A stretch of 64,000 nt of DNA from Planococcus sp. MER TA 32b. GTDB lineage: Bacteria > Bacillota > Bacilli > Bacillales_A > Planococcaceae. Of this stretch, positions 49,440-57,921 are shown piece after piece; positions within the stretch are counted from its first letter, which is position 1, and each line of letters opens with the position of its first letter. The notes beneath the pieces were generated by a model. That model was given only the letters and a program-made list of their open reading frames with translations. It was not told where the DNA came from and did no database searches. Where the stretch lies: assembly GCA_023715185.1 (NCBI GenBank), contig JAMCAN010000001.1, forward strand, positions 1,302,001 to 1,366,000, written 5' to 3'. Both the position numbers and the translations under genes were made by a program.

Positions 49440-49445
49440 TAAGTT

Positions 49446-49479
49446 GCGGGAGCGAAAGTGCTCCCGCTTTTTCTTTTTT
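49446..49479 (+). terminator. Terminator after tkt
   Basis: GCGGGAGC, a 6-nt loop, GCTCCCGC and a long T-rich tail. Confidence 0.9.
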
Positions 49480-49562
49480 CTGGTTATGGTCAGTAAGGTT
49501 TTTTTATAGTATAATTTTCTGGGTGTACTATTATATTTAGCAACACGAGGGAGGTAATAAAT

Positions 49563-49814
49563 TTGGATACATGGATCTGGATCGTAATCGTGATTTTCGC
49601 TTTGCTCGCAGGTGTTGCTCTTGGATTCTTCATCGCACGCCGTTATATGATGAAATATCTGCAAGACAATCCACCGATTAACGAAGAAATGCTCCGCATC
49701 ATGATGATGCAAATGGGACAAAAACCATCTCAAAAGAAAATCAACCAAATGATGACTCAAATGAATAAAGCATCTACTAAGCCTGATAAAAAAGTTAAAG
49801 CGGCAAAAAAATAA
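49563..49814 (+). CDS. yneF: YneF-family small membrane protein (UPF0154)
   Basis: The 83-residue protein has one N-terminal transmembrane helix ([31 protein letters not shown]) followed by the family core [29 protein letters not shown] and a lysine-rich tail. Function is unknown. TTG 49563 is the start since GAGGGAGGTAATAAA precedes it. It follows tkt as in B. subtilis, and marks the end of the region that is collinear with recA-tkt of that species. Confidence 0.9.
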   Translation: MDTWIWIVIVIFALLAGVALGFFIARRYMMKYLQDNPPINEEMLRIMMMQMGQKPSQKKINQMMTQMNKASTKPDKKVKAAKK

Positions 49815-49841
49815 AAGCACTCAGCTGAGTGCTTTTTTTAT
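49813..49841 (+). terminator. Terminator after yneF
   Basis: AAAGCACTCAGCTGAGTGCTTT is self-complementary and followed by a T run. Confidence 0.85.
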
Positions 49842-49890
49842 ATGATCTTTTTTAATTATAATAATATTATGTATACCTAAAACACTGATT

Positions 49891-49925
49891 AAAAGAAAAC
49901 TTCCTGCGTCGAGAAGTTTTCTTTT
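49891..49925 (-). terminator. Terminator of the yqkD-like gene
   Basis: AAAAGAAAACTTC and GAAGTTTTCTTTT form a 13-bp stem just downstream of the minus-strand stop. Confidence 0.6.
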
Positions 49926-49940
49926 ATCATTTTCATGAAG

Positions 49941-50906
49941 TTATTCCACAGTAGCGGAAATCTTGTTTACCGAAACTTCCCCGGCAGGGTTGATGCCATG
50001 TTCATGGAGGAATTCAGAAACAGTTTCCTTGTATTCTGCTGGGTTTTCATTGAACGACTGGGCATGTGCACCTTTATCGAACAGCTTCAAAGCTTTCGGC
50101 CCTTCTTTGATTCCATGCATTTCAATGCTCATTTCCGGAAGGACGAAATCGTCAGGCAAACTATGGATGAAAAGGACGGGCTGTTTGATCAGTTTGACTG
50201 CTTCACGCGGTGAAACTGTACTGATATGATAGCCGTCCCGCAATTTCATGAAAATTCCGGCCAGCTTTAAAGCGAGCGGTGTCTTCAACGGTGTTGTCGT
50301 TTGCATGACATGCAGCACCTGTTCAGATATATCCGAGTAGCCGCAATCGGATATGTAGAACGCTGCATCATCCCGCATCCCGGCGTAAAGCAGAGTTGTA
50401 GCGGCGCCCATTGATTCACCATGGATGCCAAAGACCAGATCAGGGCCGACATGCTCTTTCAGCATATCAACCACCGCTTTCAGGTCAAATTTCTCATAAT
50501 GGCCAAAACTGGTCGTTTTGCCGCCTGAACCGCCGTGGCGCCTATGGTCATACACTACTGAATTGTAGCCAAGTTCTTCGAACATGCGGGCGTATTTGAA
50601 AGAATTCACTTTTGTTTCAGTAACACCGTGGCAAATGACAACATAATGTTTGGTGTTATGAGGTTCCAGGAAAATAGCATGAACATTGTAGCCGTTTTCC
50701 GACTCAATCCAGCGTTCTTCTTTTTTGACGTTGGCATACCAGACTTCGTCGTAGCGCTTGGCTGAGGTTTCACGCTCCAGTATCAGCTCTTCGTCCTTTT
50801 TCTTTACATACATGAGCCGATTGCTGGCAAGGATCCCTGCCACAGTCGCCAGTAATGTAAATGTACTTGAAATTGCAGCTGATACCTGAAGAATTCGTTT
50901 TCTCAT
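49941..50906 (-). CDS. YqkD-like membrane-anchored alpha/beta hydrolase
   Basis: The 321-residue serine hydrolase has an N-terminal membrane segment (ILQVSAAISSTFTLLATVAGILA), then a fold with VVICHGVTETKVNSFKYARMFEELGYNSVVYDHRRHGGSGGK. The nucleophile motif is GESMG in FGIHGESMGAATTLLYAG; the acid is probably in FIHSLPDDFVLPE and the histidine in DKGAHAQSF. ATG at 50906 follows AAAGGAGC on the minus strand; longer forms are less likely. Bacillus yqkD lies near yqkF, nudF and fur, which are also in this part of the window. The substrate is unknown. Confidence 0.85.
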   Translation of the reverse strand: MRKRILQVSAAISSTFTLLATVAGILASNRLMYVKKKDEELILERETSAKRYDEVWYANVKKEERWIESENGYNVHAIFLEPHNTKHYVVICHGVTETKVNSFKYARMFEELGYNSVVYDHRRHGGSGGKTTSFGHYEKFDLKAVVDMLKEHVGPDLVFGIHGESMGAATTLLYAGMRDDAAFYISDCGYSDISEQVLHVMQTTTPLKTPLALKLAGIFMKLRDGYHISTVSPREAVKLIKQPVLFIHSLPDDFVLPEMSIEMHGIKEGPKALKLFDKGAHAQSFNENPAEYKETVSEFLHEHGINPAGEVSVNKISATVE

Positions 50907-50919
50907 AGCCAATGCTCCT

Positions 50920-51819
50920 TTATGAACGGTTTCTATATAAGGTATACATTCCCGTATTGATCGGATTTGACACATGGGATTCGATTTTTTCAATAGCTTT
51001 GGACAACAGATCCAAGTCTATTCCGGTTTCGATATCCATGCGGTGAAGCATATTGACAACATCTTCTGTGGCGACGTTGCCTGTTGCGCCAGGAGCAAAT
51101 GGACAGCCTCCTAAACCGCCTGCTGAAGTATCGAAGCGGTCGACGCCAGTTTGCAGCGCGGCGAAAATATTGGCTAATGCCATTCTACGTGTATCGTGGA
51201 AATGGGCAGTGATCAATGTCGTTGGAAATGCTTCCTTCAGCTGTTTAAATAAACGATAGCTTTCAGACGGGTTCGCCATGCCGATAGTATCGGCAACACT
51301 CAATTCATCGACACCCCAATCGACGAATTGCCGGCATAAGCGGATGGTGTCTTCCGGTTTAACGGCGCCTTCGAACGGACAGTAAAATGCTGTAGATATA
51401 CAGGCGCGGACAAATACGCCATCCTCTTTCAGTTTGAGAATAAGCGGTTTTAACGCTTGCATGCTTTCCGCTGTGGATTTATTGATATTTTTTTTATTGA
51501 AAGAATCGGATACGCCGACAAAAACAGCAAGTGCATCAGCGCCGGCTTCACGGGCAGCATCGATACCGCGTTCGTTCGGTGTCAGTACGAATTGCCGTCC
51601 CATTTTTTTAGTGCCGGCCACAATTTCTTTTGAATCCGCCATTTGCGGCACCCATTTGGGTGACACGAAAGAAGTCAATTCCATTTCCTTTACGCCGGCT
51701 TGCTGAAGTCCTTCGATAAACTGCAATTTATCTTCGGTTGCAACAAGCTGCTTTTCATTCTGCAAACCGTCACGCGGCCCGACCTCGATTATCGTAACTT
51801 TTTTTGGTAAACTTAACAT
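50920..51819 (-). CDS. Hydroxymethylglutaryl-CoA lyase
   Basis: The enzyme cleaves HMG-CoA to acetoacetate and acetyl-CoA, the last step of leucine breakdown. The 299-residue length equals B. subtilis YngG. Features: EVGPRDGLQNEK at the N-terminus, FHDTRRMALANI, and the catalytic-cysteine signature SAGGLGGCPFAPGATGNVATEDV. The start at 51819 follows GGGGGGATA. It is transcribed ahead of yqkD with a 13-nt gap and is divergent from a thiolase gene that could use its acetoacetyl product after CoA activation. Confidence 0.93.
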   Translation of the reverse strand: MLSLPKKVTIIEVGPRDGLQNEKQLVATEDKLQFIEGLQQAGVKEMELTSFVSPKWVPQMADSKEIVAGTKKMGRQFVLTPNERGIDAAREAGADALAVFVGVSDSFNKKNINKSTAESMQALKPLILKLKEDGVFVRACISTAFYCPFEGAVKPEDTIRLCRQFVDWGVDELSVADTIGMANPSESYRLFKQLKEAFPTTLITAHFHDTRRMALANIFAALQTGVDRFDTSAGGLGGCPFAPGATGNVATEDVVNMLHRMDIETGIDLDLLSKAIEKIESHVSNPINTGMYTLYRNRS

Positions 51820-51821
51820 AG

Positions 51822-51858
51822 TATCCCCCCTGATTCCATTGTATCTATGCGGGGGATA
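51822..51858. promoter_or_regulatory. Inverted repeat between hmgL and thiolase genes
   Basis: TATCCCCC (51822-51829) and GGGGGATA (51851-51858) are perfect complements 21 nt apart. One arm is the ribosome-binding site of the HMG-CoA lyase gene. A possible minus-strand promoter, TTGCTC-18-TACAAT, lies across the other arm, so the repeat could be a DNA operator rather than an RNA hairpin. Confidence 0.45.
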
Positions 51859-51899
51859 AAAGAGCAACCAGTTTCAATCAAACAAGGGGGAAAAGGAAA

Positions 51900-53084
51900 A
51901 TGTCACAGGAAATCGTAATTGTAAGCGCAGTGAGAACTGCTGTCGGAGCATTCCAGGGGAGTTTAAAAGATGTCCCGGCCACGCAACTCGGGGCTATTGT
52001 TATAAAAGAAGCGGTAAACCGCGCAGGTTTGGCACCTGATCAGATATCAGAAGTCATCATGGGGAATGTCCTGCAGGCGGGATTAGGCCAAAACCCTGCG
52101 CGCCAGGCGGCCATCAATGCCGGTTTGCCGCAAACTGTTCCATCCATGACGATCAATAAAGTCTGTGGTTCAGGCCTGAAATCAATCCATTTGGCTTATC
52201 AGGCAATATTTGCGGGCGATGCGGAAATTGTGGTAGCCGGCGGGATGGAAAATATGAGCCGTGCACCTTATCTGCTTGAAAATGCACGCGGCGGTTTCCG
52301 GATGGGCGACCAAAAAGTCGTGGACAGTATGATAGCGGATGGATTGACATGCGCCTTTAACGAATACCATATGGGCAATACTGCTGAAAATCTTTGCGAT
52401 ATGTACGGAATTTCTCGAGAAGAGCAGGATAAATTCGCAGCGCGTTCGCAGGCCAGAGCAGCCGCGGCGGTTGAAGCGGGCAGATTCCAGGATGAAATCG
52501 TCCCTGTGGAAATTCCGCAGCGGAAAGGGGATCCAATTGTTTTCGCGGAAGATGAATACATTAAAGCTTCCTCTACAGAAGAAAAACTCGGCAAATTACG
52601 CCCTGCCTTCAAAAAAGACGGCAGTGTGACTGCTGGTAACGCCTCAGGTATCAACGACGGTGCTGCTGCGGTTGTGGTGATGACCAAAGCGAAAGCGGAT
52701 GAACTTGGTTTGACGCCTCTTGCAACCATTGCAGCAAACGGAAATGCGGGAGTAGACCCTGCGATAATGGGAATCGGACCGGTTCAGGCTGTCAAAAATG
52801 CTTTGGCTAAAGCGGATATGGCGCTGGAGGACATCGAGTTGATCGAGGCGAATGAAGCATTTGCGGCTCAATCGATTGCAGTCGACCGCGAATTGAAATT
52901 CAATCACGATATTTTGAATGTCAACGGCGGGGCTATTGCAATTGGGCATCCGATTGGAGCAAGCGGAACTCGCATTTTTGTAACACTTTTACATGAAATG
53001 CAGAAACGTGACGCTAAAACGGGGCTGGCGACATTGTGCATCGGCGGAGGCCAAGGAGTCGCAACAATCGTTAAACGCGCTTAA
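51900..53084 (+). CDS. Acetyl-CoA C-acetyltransferase (thiolase)
   Basis: The 394-residue thiolase has the acyl-accepting cysteine C89 in [14 protein letters not shown], the C-terminal [18 protein letters not shown] with the catalytic histidine, and the second cysteine in [12 protein letters not shown]. Such enzymes either condense two acetyl-CoA or cleave acetoacetyl-CoA. Divergence from the HMG-CoA lyase gene favours a catabolic role in leucine or ketone-body breakdown. ATG follows AAGGGGGAAAAGG. The small yqkK-like gene starts 13 nt after its stop. Confidence 0.92.
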   Translation: MSQEIVIVSAVRTAVGAFQGSLKDVPATQLGAIVIKEAVNRAGLAPDQISEVIMGNVLQAGLGQNPARQAAINAGLPQTVPSMTINKVCGSGLKSIHLAYQAIFAGDAEIVVAGGMENMSRAPYLLENARGGFRMGDQKVVDSMIADGLTCAFNEYHMGNTAENLCDMYGISREEQDKFAARSQARAAAAVEAGRFQDEIVPVEIPQRKGDPIVFAEDEYIKASSTEEKLGKLRPAFKKDGSVTAGNASGINDGAAAVVVMTKAKADELGLTPLATIAANGNAGVDPAIMGIGPVQAVKNALAKADMALEDIELIEANEAFAAQSIAVDRELKFNHDILNVNGGAIAIGHPIGASGTRIFVTLLHEMQKRDAKTGLATLCIGGGQGVATIVKRA

Positions 53085-53097
53085 GGAGCTGGTTCTA

Positions 53098-53307
53098 ATG
53101 GCAAGAAAGGAAAGTCAGGACAATTTATTGTTCAATGATGAAGTATTGGCGAAACTGAAGGATACTAAAAAAGCGTTGCAGGCTGAAGAACAGCAGCGGC
53201 GGGAAGAAGAAGAAGCCAAACGGCTTTTTGAAAAGAAGCAGCGTGAAAAAAATATGTCTTTCGCTGAACTATTGGAAAAGCACGGCGACCAAGGCGGTAA
53301 ATATTAA
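53098..53307 (+). CDS. YqkK-like small charged protein (DUF3886)
   Basis: The 69-residue protein is highly charged and almost certainly a long helix (LAKLKDTKKALQAEEQQRREEEEAKRLFEKKQREKNMSFAELLEKHG). Pattern and length resemble B. subtilis YqkK, encoded near fur. Function is unknown. TTAAGGAGC overlaps the thiolase stop and serves ATG 53098, so the two are in one transcript. A terminator follows. Confidence 0.8.
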   Translation: MARKESQDNLLFNDEVLAKLKDTKKALQAEEQQRREEEEAKRLFEKKQREKNMSFAELLEKHGDQGGKY

Positions 53308-53320
53308 TTGTTAATCCATT

Positions 53321-53356
53321 GTCCCGAAGCATGCATCTGCAGCTTCGGGATTTTTA
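53321..53356 (+). terminator. Terminator after the yqkK-like gene
   Basis: TCCCGAAGC and GCTTCGGGA pair across an 11-nt loop, followed by TTTTT. Confidence 0.85.
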
Positions 53357-53385
53357 GATGGCTCAAATTTTTCGGCGGAGAACAC

Positions 53386-53414
53386 TTGCATTACAGTCGC
53401 GAATAACGTACGAT
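53386..53414 (+). promoter_or_regulatory. guaC promoter
   Basis: TTGCAT (53386-53391), 17-nt spacer, TACGAT (53409-53414). Confidence 0.5.
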
Positions 53415-53459
53415 TACCTATGGATTTAAATTAAATGTTCGTATATAGGAGTGTTAATG

Positions 53460-54443
53460 ATGGAAAATGTATTTGATTACGAAGATATTCAGTTAGTTCC
53501 TGCAAAAGCGATAGTTAACAGCCGTTCAGAATGTGATACATCAGTACAGTTTGGGGGCCGCAGTTTTAAACTGCCGGTTGTGCCTGCCAATATGCAGACA
53601 ATCATCGATGAAAAAATAGCTGTATATCTTGCGGAAAATGATTATTTTTATATACTTCACCGATTCAAACCTGAACAGCGCATAGATTTTGTGAAGGACA
53701 TGCAGAACCGGAATCTCTTTGCTTCCATAAGTGTAGGGGTGAAAGAAGAAGAATACAGCTTCGTCAAGCAGTTGGCTGAAGAAGGGTTGGTGCCGGAATA
53801 TATTACGATTGATGTGGCGCACGGCCATTCCGATTCGGTCATCAATATGATCAAACATATCAAAGGATTGCTGCCGAAAAGTTTCCTGATTGCAGGTAAC
53901 GTTGGCACACCGGAGGCAGTCAGAGAACTGGAAAATGCCGGGGCAGATGCCACTAAAGTCGGGATCGGACCTGGTAAAGTGTGCATTACGAAGATTAAGA
54001 CGGGCTTTGGGACCGGAGGCTGGCAGCTGGCGGCATTGAGATTATGTTCAAAAGCGGCCAGCAAACCGATTATCGCTGATGGCGGAATCCGGACTCATGG
54101 AGATATCGCAAAATCTGTGCGCTTCGGGGCTTCCATGGTGATGATCGGATCGCTGTTTGCAGGGCACGAAGAATCTCCTGGAGATACTGTGGAAAAAGAT
54201 GGTGTATTATTCAAGGAGTATTTTGGATCCGCCTCAGAATTCCAAAAAGGGGAAAAGAAGAATGTGGAAGGCAAGCGGATGTACGTGGAATACAGAGGAT
54301 CGCTGCAGGACACGCTGACTGAAATGGAGCAGGACCTCCAATCGTCGATTTCATATGCGGGCGGCGATAAACTGGAAGCTATTCGCTTAGTGGACTATGT
54401 AATCGTTAAAAATTCAATTTTCAACGGCGATAAAGTATATTGA
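53460..54443 (+). CDS. guaC: GMP reductase
   Basis: GuaC deaminates GMP to IMP with NADPH and so links guanine and adenine nucleotide pools. The 327-residue protein has the IMPDH/GMPR fold with the active cysteine C175 in [21 protein letters not shown]. It also has the phosphate-binding [32 protein letters not shown] and no CBS domains, which separates it from GuaB. The second of two ATG codons is chosen because it restores the family start [11 protein letters not shown] and lies 8 nt after AGGAG. It is a single-gene unit. Confidence 0.95.
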   Translation: MENVFDYEDIQLVPAKAIVNSRSECDTSVQFGGRSFKLPVVPANMQTIIDEKIAVYLAENDYFYILHRFKPEQRIDFVKDMQNRNLFASISVGVKEEEYSFVKQLAEEGLVPEYITIDVAHGHSDSVINMIKHIKGLLPKSFLIAGNVGTPEAVRELENAGADATKVGIGPGKVCITKIKTGFGTGGWQLAALRLCSKAASKPIIADGGIRTHGDIAKSVRFGASMVMIGSLFAGHEESPGDTVEKDGVLFKEYFGSASEFQKGEKKNVEGKRMYVEYRGSLQDTLTEMEQDLQSSISYAGGDKLEAIRLVDYVIVKNSIFNGDKVY

Positions 54444-54469
54444 TTGAAGAAAACAGGGAAAGTAAATAG

Positions 54470-54517
54470 ACCGCAGCGGCAAGAATGGGTGAGCCCTCTT
54501 GCCGCTGCGGTTTTTTG
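54470..54517 (+). terminator. Terminator after guaC
   Basis: CCGCAGCGGCAAGA and TCTTGCCGCTGCGG form a 14-bp perfect stem, followed by TTTTTT. Confidence 0.95.
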
Positions 54518-54539
54518 TGTTTCACAATTATTGAAGCAT

Positions 54540-55997
54540 TCAATCGGCCTTTGGTGGCTCCACCATTAATTTCACCGTTTCATTATCGGATTCAGTAGGC
54601 ATTTCAAATTGATGGCTGTATTTTTCATGTCCTTTTCCGGTTATGACGACCCAGTCGCCTTCTGAACTGCTGTCGATCGCATCTTTAATCGCCCTTGTTC
54701 GGTCCATCTGAATGATGCCTTTTTCGTTGCCGTACCGCTCGTTCAGTTCCGCATAATGCAAACGCATTTCATCAGCAGGCACCGAATTCAAATCATCTGT
54801 GGTGATAATATACCGATCACTGATTTTTGAAGTAATTTCAATCATTTCCCGCCTTTTTGAAGAATCGCGGTCGCCCCTGAAACCGAAGATATGTGTGATC
54901 CGGTTGGCGCCGGCTTCTTTGGCCGTAGTAAGGCAATGGCACACAGCATCCGGAGTGTGCGCATAGTCAACGATTACAATTACCCCGGTTTCAGTTTTGG
55001 ATGTTTCAAATCTGCCTTCGACACCCGGAAACTTTCTGATGGTGGAGAGGATGGCAGCTTTCTCTATACCAACAGACAGGGCAGTGGCATATGCCATTAA
55101 CGAATTATAGATGTTATGGATGCCTGCCATTGGAGATTGGATTAAAGTGCGTTCCTTGTCAGACAGAATCAGGGTTGAATGTTCCATGTCAAAAGATTCT
55201 ATCCGGAGTTTGCTGCGCTGATTCTCGCCGATGCTCCAGACATCTCTGCCTTTTGCCCTAAGATCACGGTCCAGTTTTTCTCCCCAGCCATCATCAATAT
55301 TGATGATGGCTGTACCATCAGGCTTCAAATGTTCGAACAGAATCGCTTTTGCTTCATAATACCGTTCCATTGAACCGTGATAATCGAGGTGTTCATGGTG
55401 GAGGTTCGTAAACAGACAGATATCAAATTCGATGCCTTCAATTCGATGTTGGATCAATCCGTGTGAAGAGACTTCCATCACCACCGCATCGTCAGTGCTC
55501 ATTGCGAGCAATTTATGAAGAATCAGCGAACTGGGAGTGGTATTGGCGCTTTTAATCGATGCTCCATTGACGATATTTTGGATCGTCCCCATGACTGAGC
55601 AGGAAATACCATTATTCTCAAGAAGATGTTTTATGAGATAACTGGTTGTTGTTTTGCCGTTTGTACCGGTAATGCCGATCATCAGCTTCCGGCGGGCGGG
55701 GTTGCCGTAGAAGTTTTTGGATAGGGTCCCTAATGCTTTCCGAGCGTTTTCAACCCGGAGATAGGGGACCGCCAAATCCTGCGGCGGCTGTTCGCCGACT
55801 ATCAGGGCGGCGCCTTTTTGAATGGCGTGCGGAATATGGTTATGTCCGTCATCCTTGTAGCCTTTTATGGCAATAAAAACAAACCCCTTTTCGACCTCCT
55901 GGGAGCTGTCAGCTAAGCCTTTGATAGCCAGATCATATAAAGAATCGTCTATGCTGTTTTGGATTATGAGTCCTTCGATAAGTTTGTTTAGTTTCAT
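54540..55997 (-). CDS. MurE-like UDP-N-acetylmuramoyl-tripeptide ligase outside the cell-wall cluster
   Basis: The 485-residue Mur ligase has the N-terminal UDP-binding domain with SSQEVEKGFVFIAIKGYKDDGHNH and the ATP loop GTNGKTT at residues 111-117. The substrate block MEVSSHGLIQHRIEGIEFDICLFTN, probable carbamylated K217 (YYEAKAILF), VDYAHTPDAV, FGFRGDRDSSKR and a final ITGKGHEKY are all present. The amino-acid selecting motif is DDLN at 401-404, where diaminopimelate enzymes have DNPR and the lysine-type DNPA. No other cell-wall gene is near. It may be a second MurE or act on another UDP-peptide; which amino acid it adds cannot be told. Confidence 0.85.
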   Translation of the reverse strand: MKLNKLIEGLIIQNSIDDSLYDLAIKGLADSSQEVEKGFVFIAIKGYKDDGHNHIPHAIQKGAALIVGEQPPQDLAVPYLRVENARKALGTLSKNFYGNPARRKLMIGITGTNGKTTTSYLIKHLLENNGISCSVMGTIQNIVNGASIKSANTTPSSLILHKLLAMSTDDAVVMEVSSHGLIQHRIEGIEFDICLFTNLHHEHLDYHGSMERYYEAKAILFEHLKPDGTAIINIDDGWGEKLDRDLRAKGRDVWSIGENQRSKLRIESFDMEHSTLILSDKERTLIQSPMAGIHNIYNSLMAYATALSVGIEKAAILSTIRKFPGVEGRFETSKTETGVIVIVDYAHTPDAVCHCLTTAKEAGANRITHIFGFRGDRDSSKRREMIEITSKISDRYIITTDDLNSVPADEMRLHYAELNERYGNEKGIIQMDRTRAIKDAIDSSSEGDWVVITGKGHEKYSHQFEMPTESDNETVKLMVEPPKAD

Positions 55998-56205
55998 TAG
56001 ATATGCTGACCTTTCTGTCGGAAATTTTTAACACTCAGCTTATCTGGGTTGGCTGAAAATTTTTGGCTGTATGTATAATTTGGTGTTTAGAATATTGAGA
56101 GTAAAGGATCTATAACCATTACAACATGCATATGACAGGAAACCAAGATACTATCGAACTACTACTTTACTATTATACGGATAATTCTTACTATTCAGTC
56201 TATTA
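55998..56205. other. Intergenic region upstream of the murE-like gene
   Basis: About 200 bp, AT-rich, on the 5' side of the minus-strand ligase gene. It must hold that gene's promoter; a TATACA at about 56070 on the minus strand is possible but its -35 is poor. No gene is seen. Confidence 0.3.
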
Positions 56206-56243
56206 TAAAAAAGGGGCAAATACAATTAAAATCGTATCTGCCC
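56206..56243 (-). terminator. Terminator of the yqkF-like gene
   Basis: On the minus strand GGGCAGATAC and GTATTTGCCC pair with one wobble-containing mismatch, followed by a T run. Confidence 0.75.
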
Positions 56244-56281
56244 TGTGTATTTATTTGGTATGAAAGTACAATATGTTTCCC

Positions 56282-57184
56282 TTACTCGCGGTGCTCTTTA
56301 TATGTCGCCTGCTTAGTGATATTTTTCGCAGCTTCGATTTGTTCGTTTGAAATAGAAGTGTTGTAGGCGTCTATGGTATCGCGGATTTGAGCAGGTGAAC
56401 TTGCGCCCGCCGCAACTGAAGCCACAGTTCCATGGTGCAGCGCCGCATGAAGCGCCAGCGCGTTTAAGTTGGTTTCAACTGAAAGGAGTTCTTTCAGCAC
56501 TTGCACCAGTTCAGGCTGGCTGTAATCCATATAGCCGTCGGTATTTTCGGCGCGCACCAGAGCTTCGGAAGTCAATAAACCTTTCGCCAGTGTTCCCCGA
56601 GTCACCACAGATACGCCAGCAGCACCGATCTCGGGAAGAAATTCCTCCGGCCGGCGGTCAAGGAGACTGTATTGCATCATGATGGAAGCGATTGCGCTTT
56701 TTTCCAAAAACCGTTTGATGACATTTGGGCGGATGGAAGAAATGCCGTACTCCCGGATCAAACCTTCCCTTTTCAGTGATTCGAATGCATCGATTGTTTC
56801 ATCAGAAGGGTCTGTAATCATCCCGCCGTGCAGCTGATATAAATCGATATAATCAGTGTTCAGTCTCCGAAGGCTGTTATGCACCTGGGCTTTGATATAC
56901 TCGGCGGATGGATTCCATGTGACCTCGCCGGTGTCGGGTTCCCATTGATTTCCGACCTTGGTTGCCAAAATTATATCCTGTCTTTTGCCGGCGAGACACT
57001 GTCCTACAATTTTTTCGTTCTGCCCTTTGCCGTATAGATCAGCGGTATCAAAATAATTTATCCCGAATTCAAGCGCTTCATCCACGATGGCTTGAGCATC
57101 TTTTCGATCATTCGGCAAAGACATGCATCCGAGCGCTATTTCACTTACGTTAAGACTGCTGCTGCCTAAAGTTCTCTTCTTCAA
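56282..57184 (-). CDS. Aldo/keto reductase, YqkF-like
   Basis: The 300-residue NADPH-dependent oxidoreductase starts KKRTLGSSSLNVSEIALGCMSLP. The catalytic tetrad is visible as D and Y in YFDTADLYGKGQNE, K in LATKVG and H in DLYQLHGG. Length and the neighbouring nudF and fur match B. subtilis yqkF. TTG 57184 is used because GGGGTG precedes it by about 7 nt, although ATG 57199 is in frame. The substrate is unknown. It is divergent from nudF. Confidence 0.88.
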   Translation of the reverse strand: MKKRTLGSSSLNVSEIALGCMSLPNDRKDAQAIVDEALEFGINYFDTADLYGKGQNEKIVGQCLAGKRQDIILATKVGNQWEPDTGEVTWNPSAEYIKAQVHNSLRRLNTDYIDLYQLHGGMITDPSDETIDAFESLKREGLIREYGISSIRPNVIKRFLEKSAIASIMMQYSLLDRRPEEFLPEIGAAGVSVVTRGTLAKGLLTSEALVRAENTDGYMDYSQPELVQVLKELLSVETNLNALALHAALHHGTVASVAAGASSPAQIRDTIDAYNTSISNEQIEAAKNITKQATYKEHRE

Positions 57185-57200
57185 TTTGCCACACCCCATT

Positions 57201-57229
57201 TTAGAATCATGTTCCTTCTATGGTATACT
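57201..57229 (+). promoter_or_regulatory. nudF promoter
   Basis: Extended -10 TG-G-TATACT ending at 57229; weak -35 TTAGAA (57201-57206) at 17 nt. Confidence 0.5.
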
Positions 57230-57266
57230 TTGCGGTAGAAAAACCACAAATGAAACGAGGCGCCTC

Positions 57267-57818
57267 ATGAAAAAATTCGAAGAGAGATCAATCAGTTCAG
57301 AACGGATCTATGAAGGGAAGATTATTAATCTGAAAGTGGATGAAGTAACATTGCCCAATGGACACACATCCAAACGCGAACTAATTGAACACCCTGGTGC
57401 GGTAGCGATACTCGCAATCACTCCCGAAAAGAAAATCATCATGGTGGAGCAGTACAGGAAAGCATTAGAGCGTTCAATTATTGAGATCCCTGCAGGCAAA
57501 CTTGAAAAAGGGGAATCTCCCGAAACGACTGCAATGCGGGAGCTGGAAGAGGAGACTGGCTATACCGCTGATTCACTGGAATTGATCCAGTCGTTCTCGA
57601 CTTCTCCAGGATTTGCGGATGAAGTCATACATCTCTTTCTGGCGGAAGGGTTGCGCAATGCTGAATCGGGAGCTGCACTCGATGACGATGAGTTTGTCGA
57701 ATTGATGGAAGTATCAATTGAAGAAGCGGAAAAAATGATGCAGGACAACCGAATTTTTGACGCGAAGACCGCCTTTGCTGTGTTATGGGCTAAACAACGA
57801 TTATCAATTGAGAATTAG
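57267..57818 (+). CDS. nudF: ADP-ribose pyrophosphatase NudF
   Basis: The 183-residue Nudix hydrolase cleaves ADP-ribose to AMP and ribose-5-phosphate. The Nudix box occupies residues 78-100 (GKLEKGESPETTAMRELEEETGY). The N-terminal strand region EERSISSERIYEGKIINLKVDEV is typical of the NudF subgroup. A frame is open from 57123, but ATG 57267 after GAGG gives the family start. It is divergent from the yqkF-like gene and precedes fur, as in B. subtilis. Confidence 0.94.
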   Translation: MKKFEERSISSERIYEGKIINLKVDEVTLPNGHTSKRELIEHPGAVAILAITPEKKIIMVEQYRKALERSIIEIPAGKLEKGESPETTAMRELEEETGYTADSLELIQSFSTSPGFADEVIHLFLAEGLRNAESGAALDDDEFVELMEVSIEEAEKMMQDNRIFDAKTAFAVLWAKQRLSIEN

Positions 57819-57831
57819 TATGATTCGTACT

Positions 57832-57846
57832 TTATAATGATTATAA
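57832..57846 (+). promoter_or_regulatory. Per box upstream of fur
   Basis: TTATAATGATTATAA is identical to the PerR consensus TTATAATNATTATAA. It also resembles the related Fur box TGATAATNATTATCA, but both differing positions favour PerR. It lies 20 bp before the fur -35. PerR control of fur is known in B. subtilis. Confidence 0.8.
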
Positions 57847-57865
57847 TTAATCGCGGCATGTATCC

Positions 57866-57895
57866 TTGTAATTGAGAACTGATATTTGATATAAT
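57866..57895 (+). promoter_or_regulatory. fur promoter
   Basis: TTGTAA (57866-57871), 18-nt spacer, TATAAT (57890-57895). Confidence 0.65.
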
Positions 57896-57921
57896 AGAGT
57901 CAGTTTGAGGGAGGGCGTCGC

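Noticed and set aside
53395-53445. Paired PurR boxes upstream of guaC
   Set aside because: CGAA and TTCG half-sites occur, but the spacing is about 7 nt too long and the flanking A/T consensus is weak.
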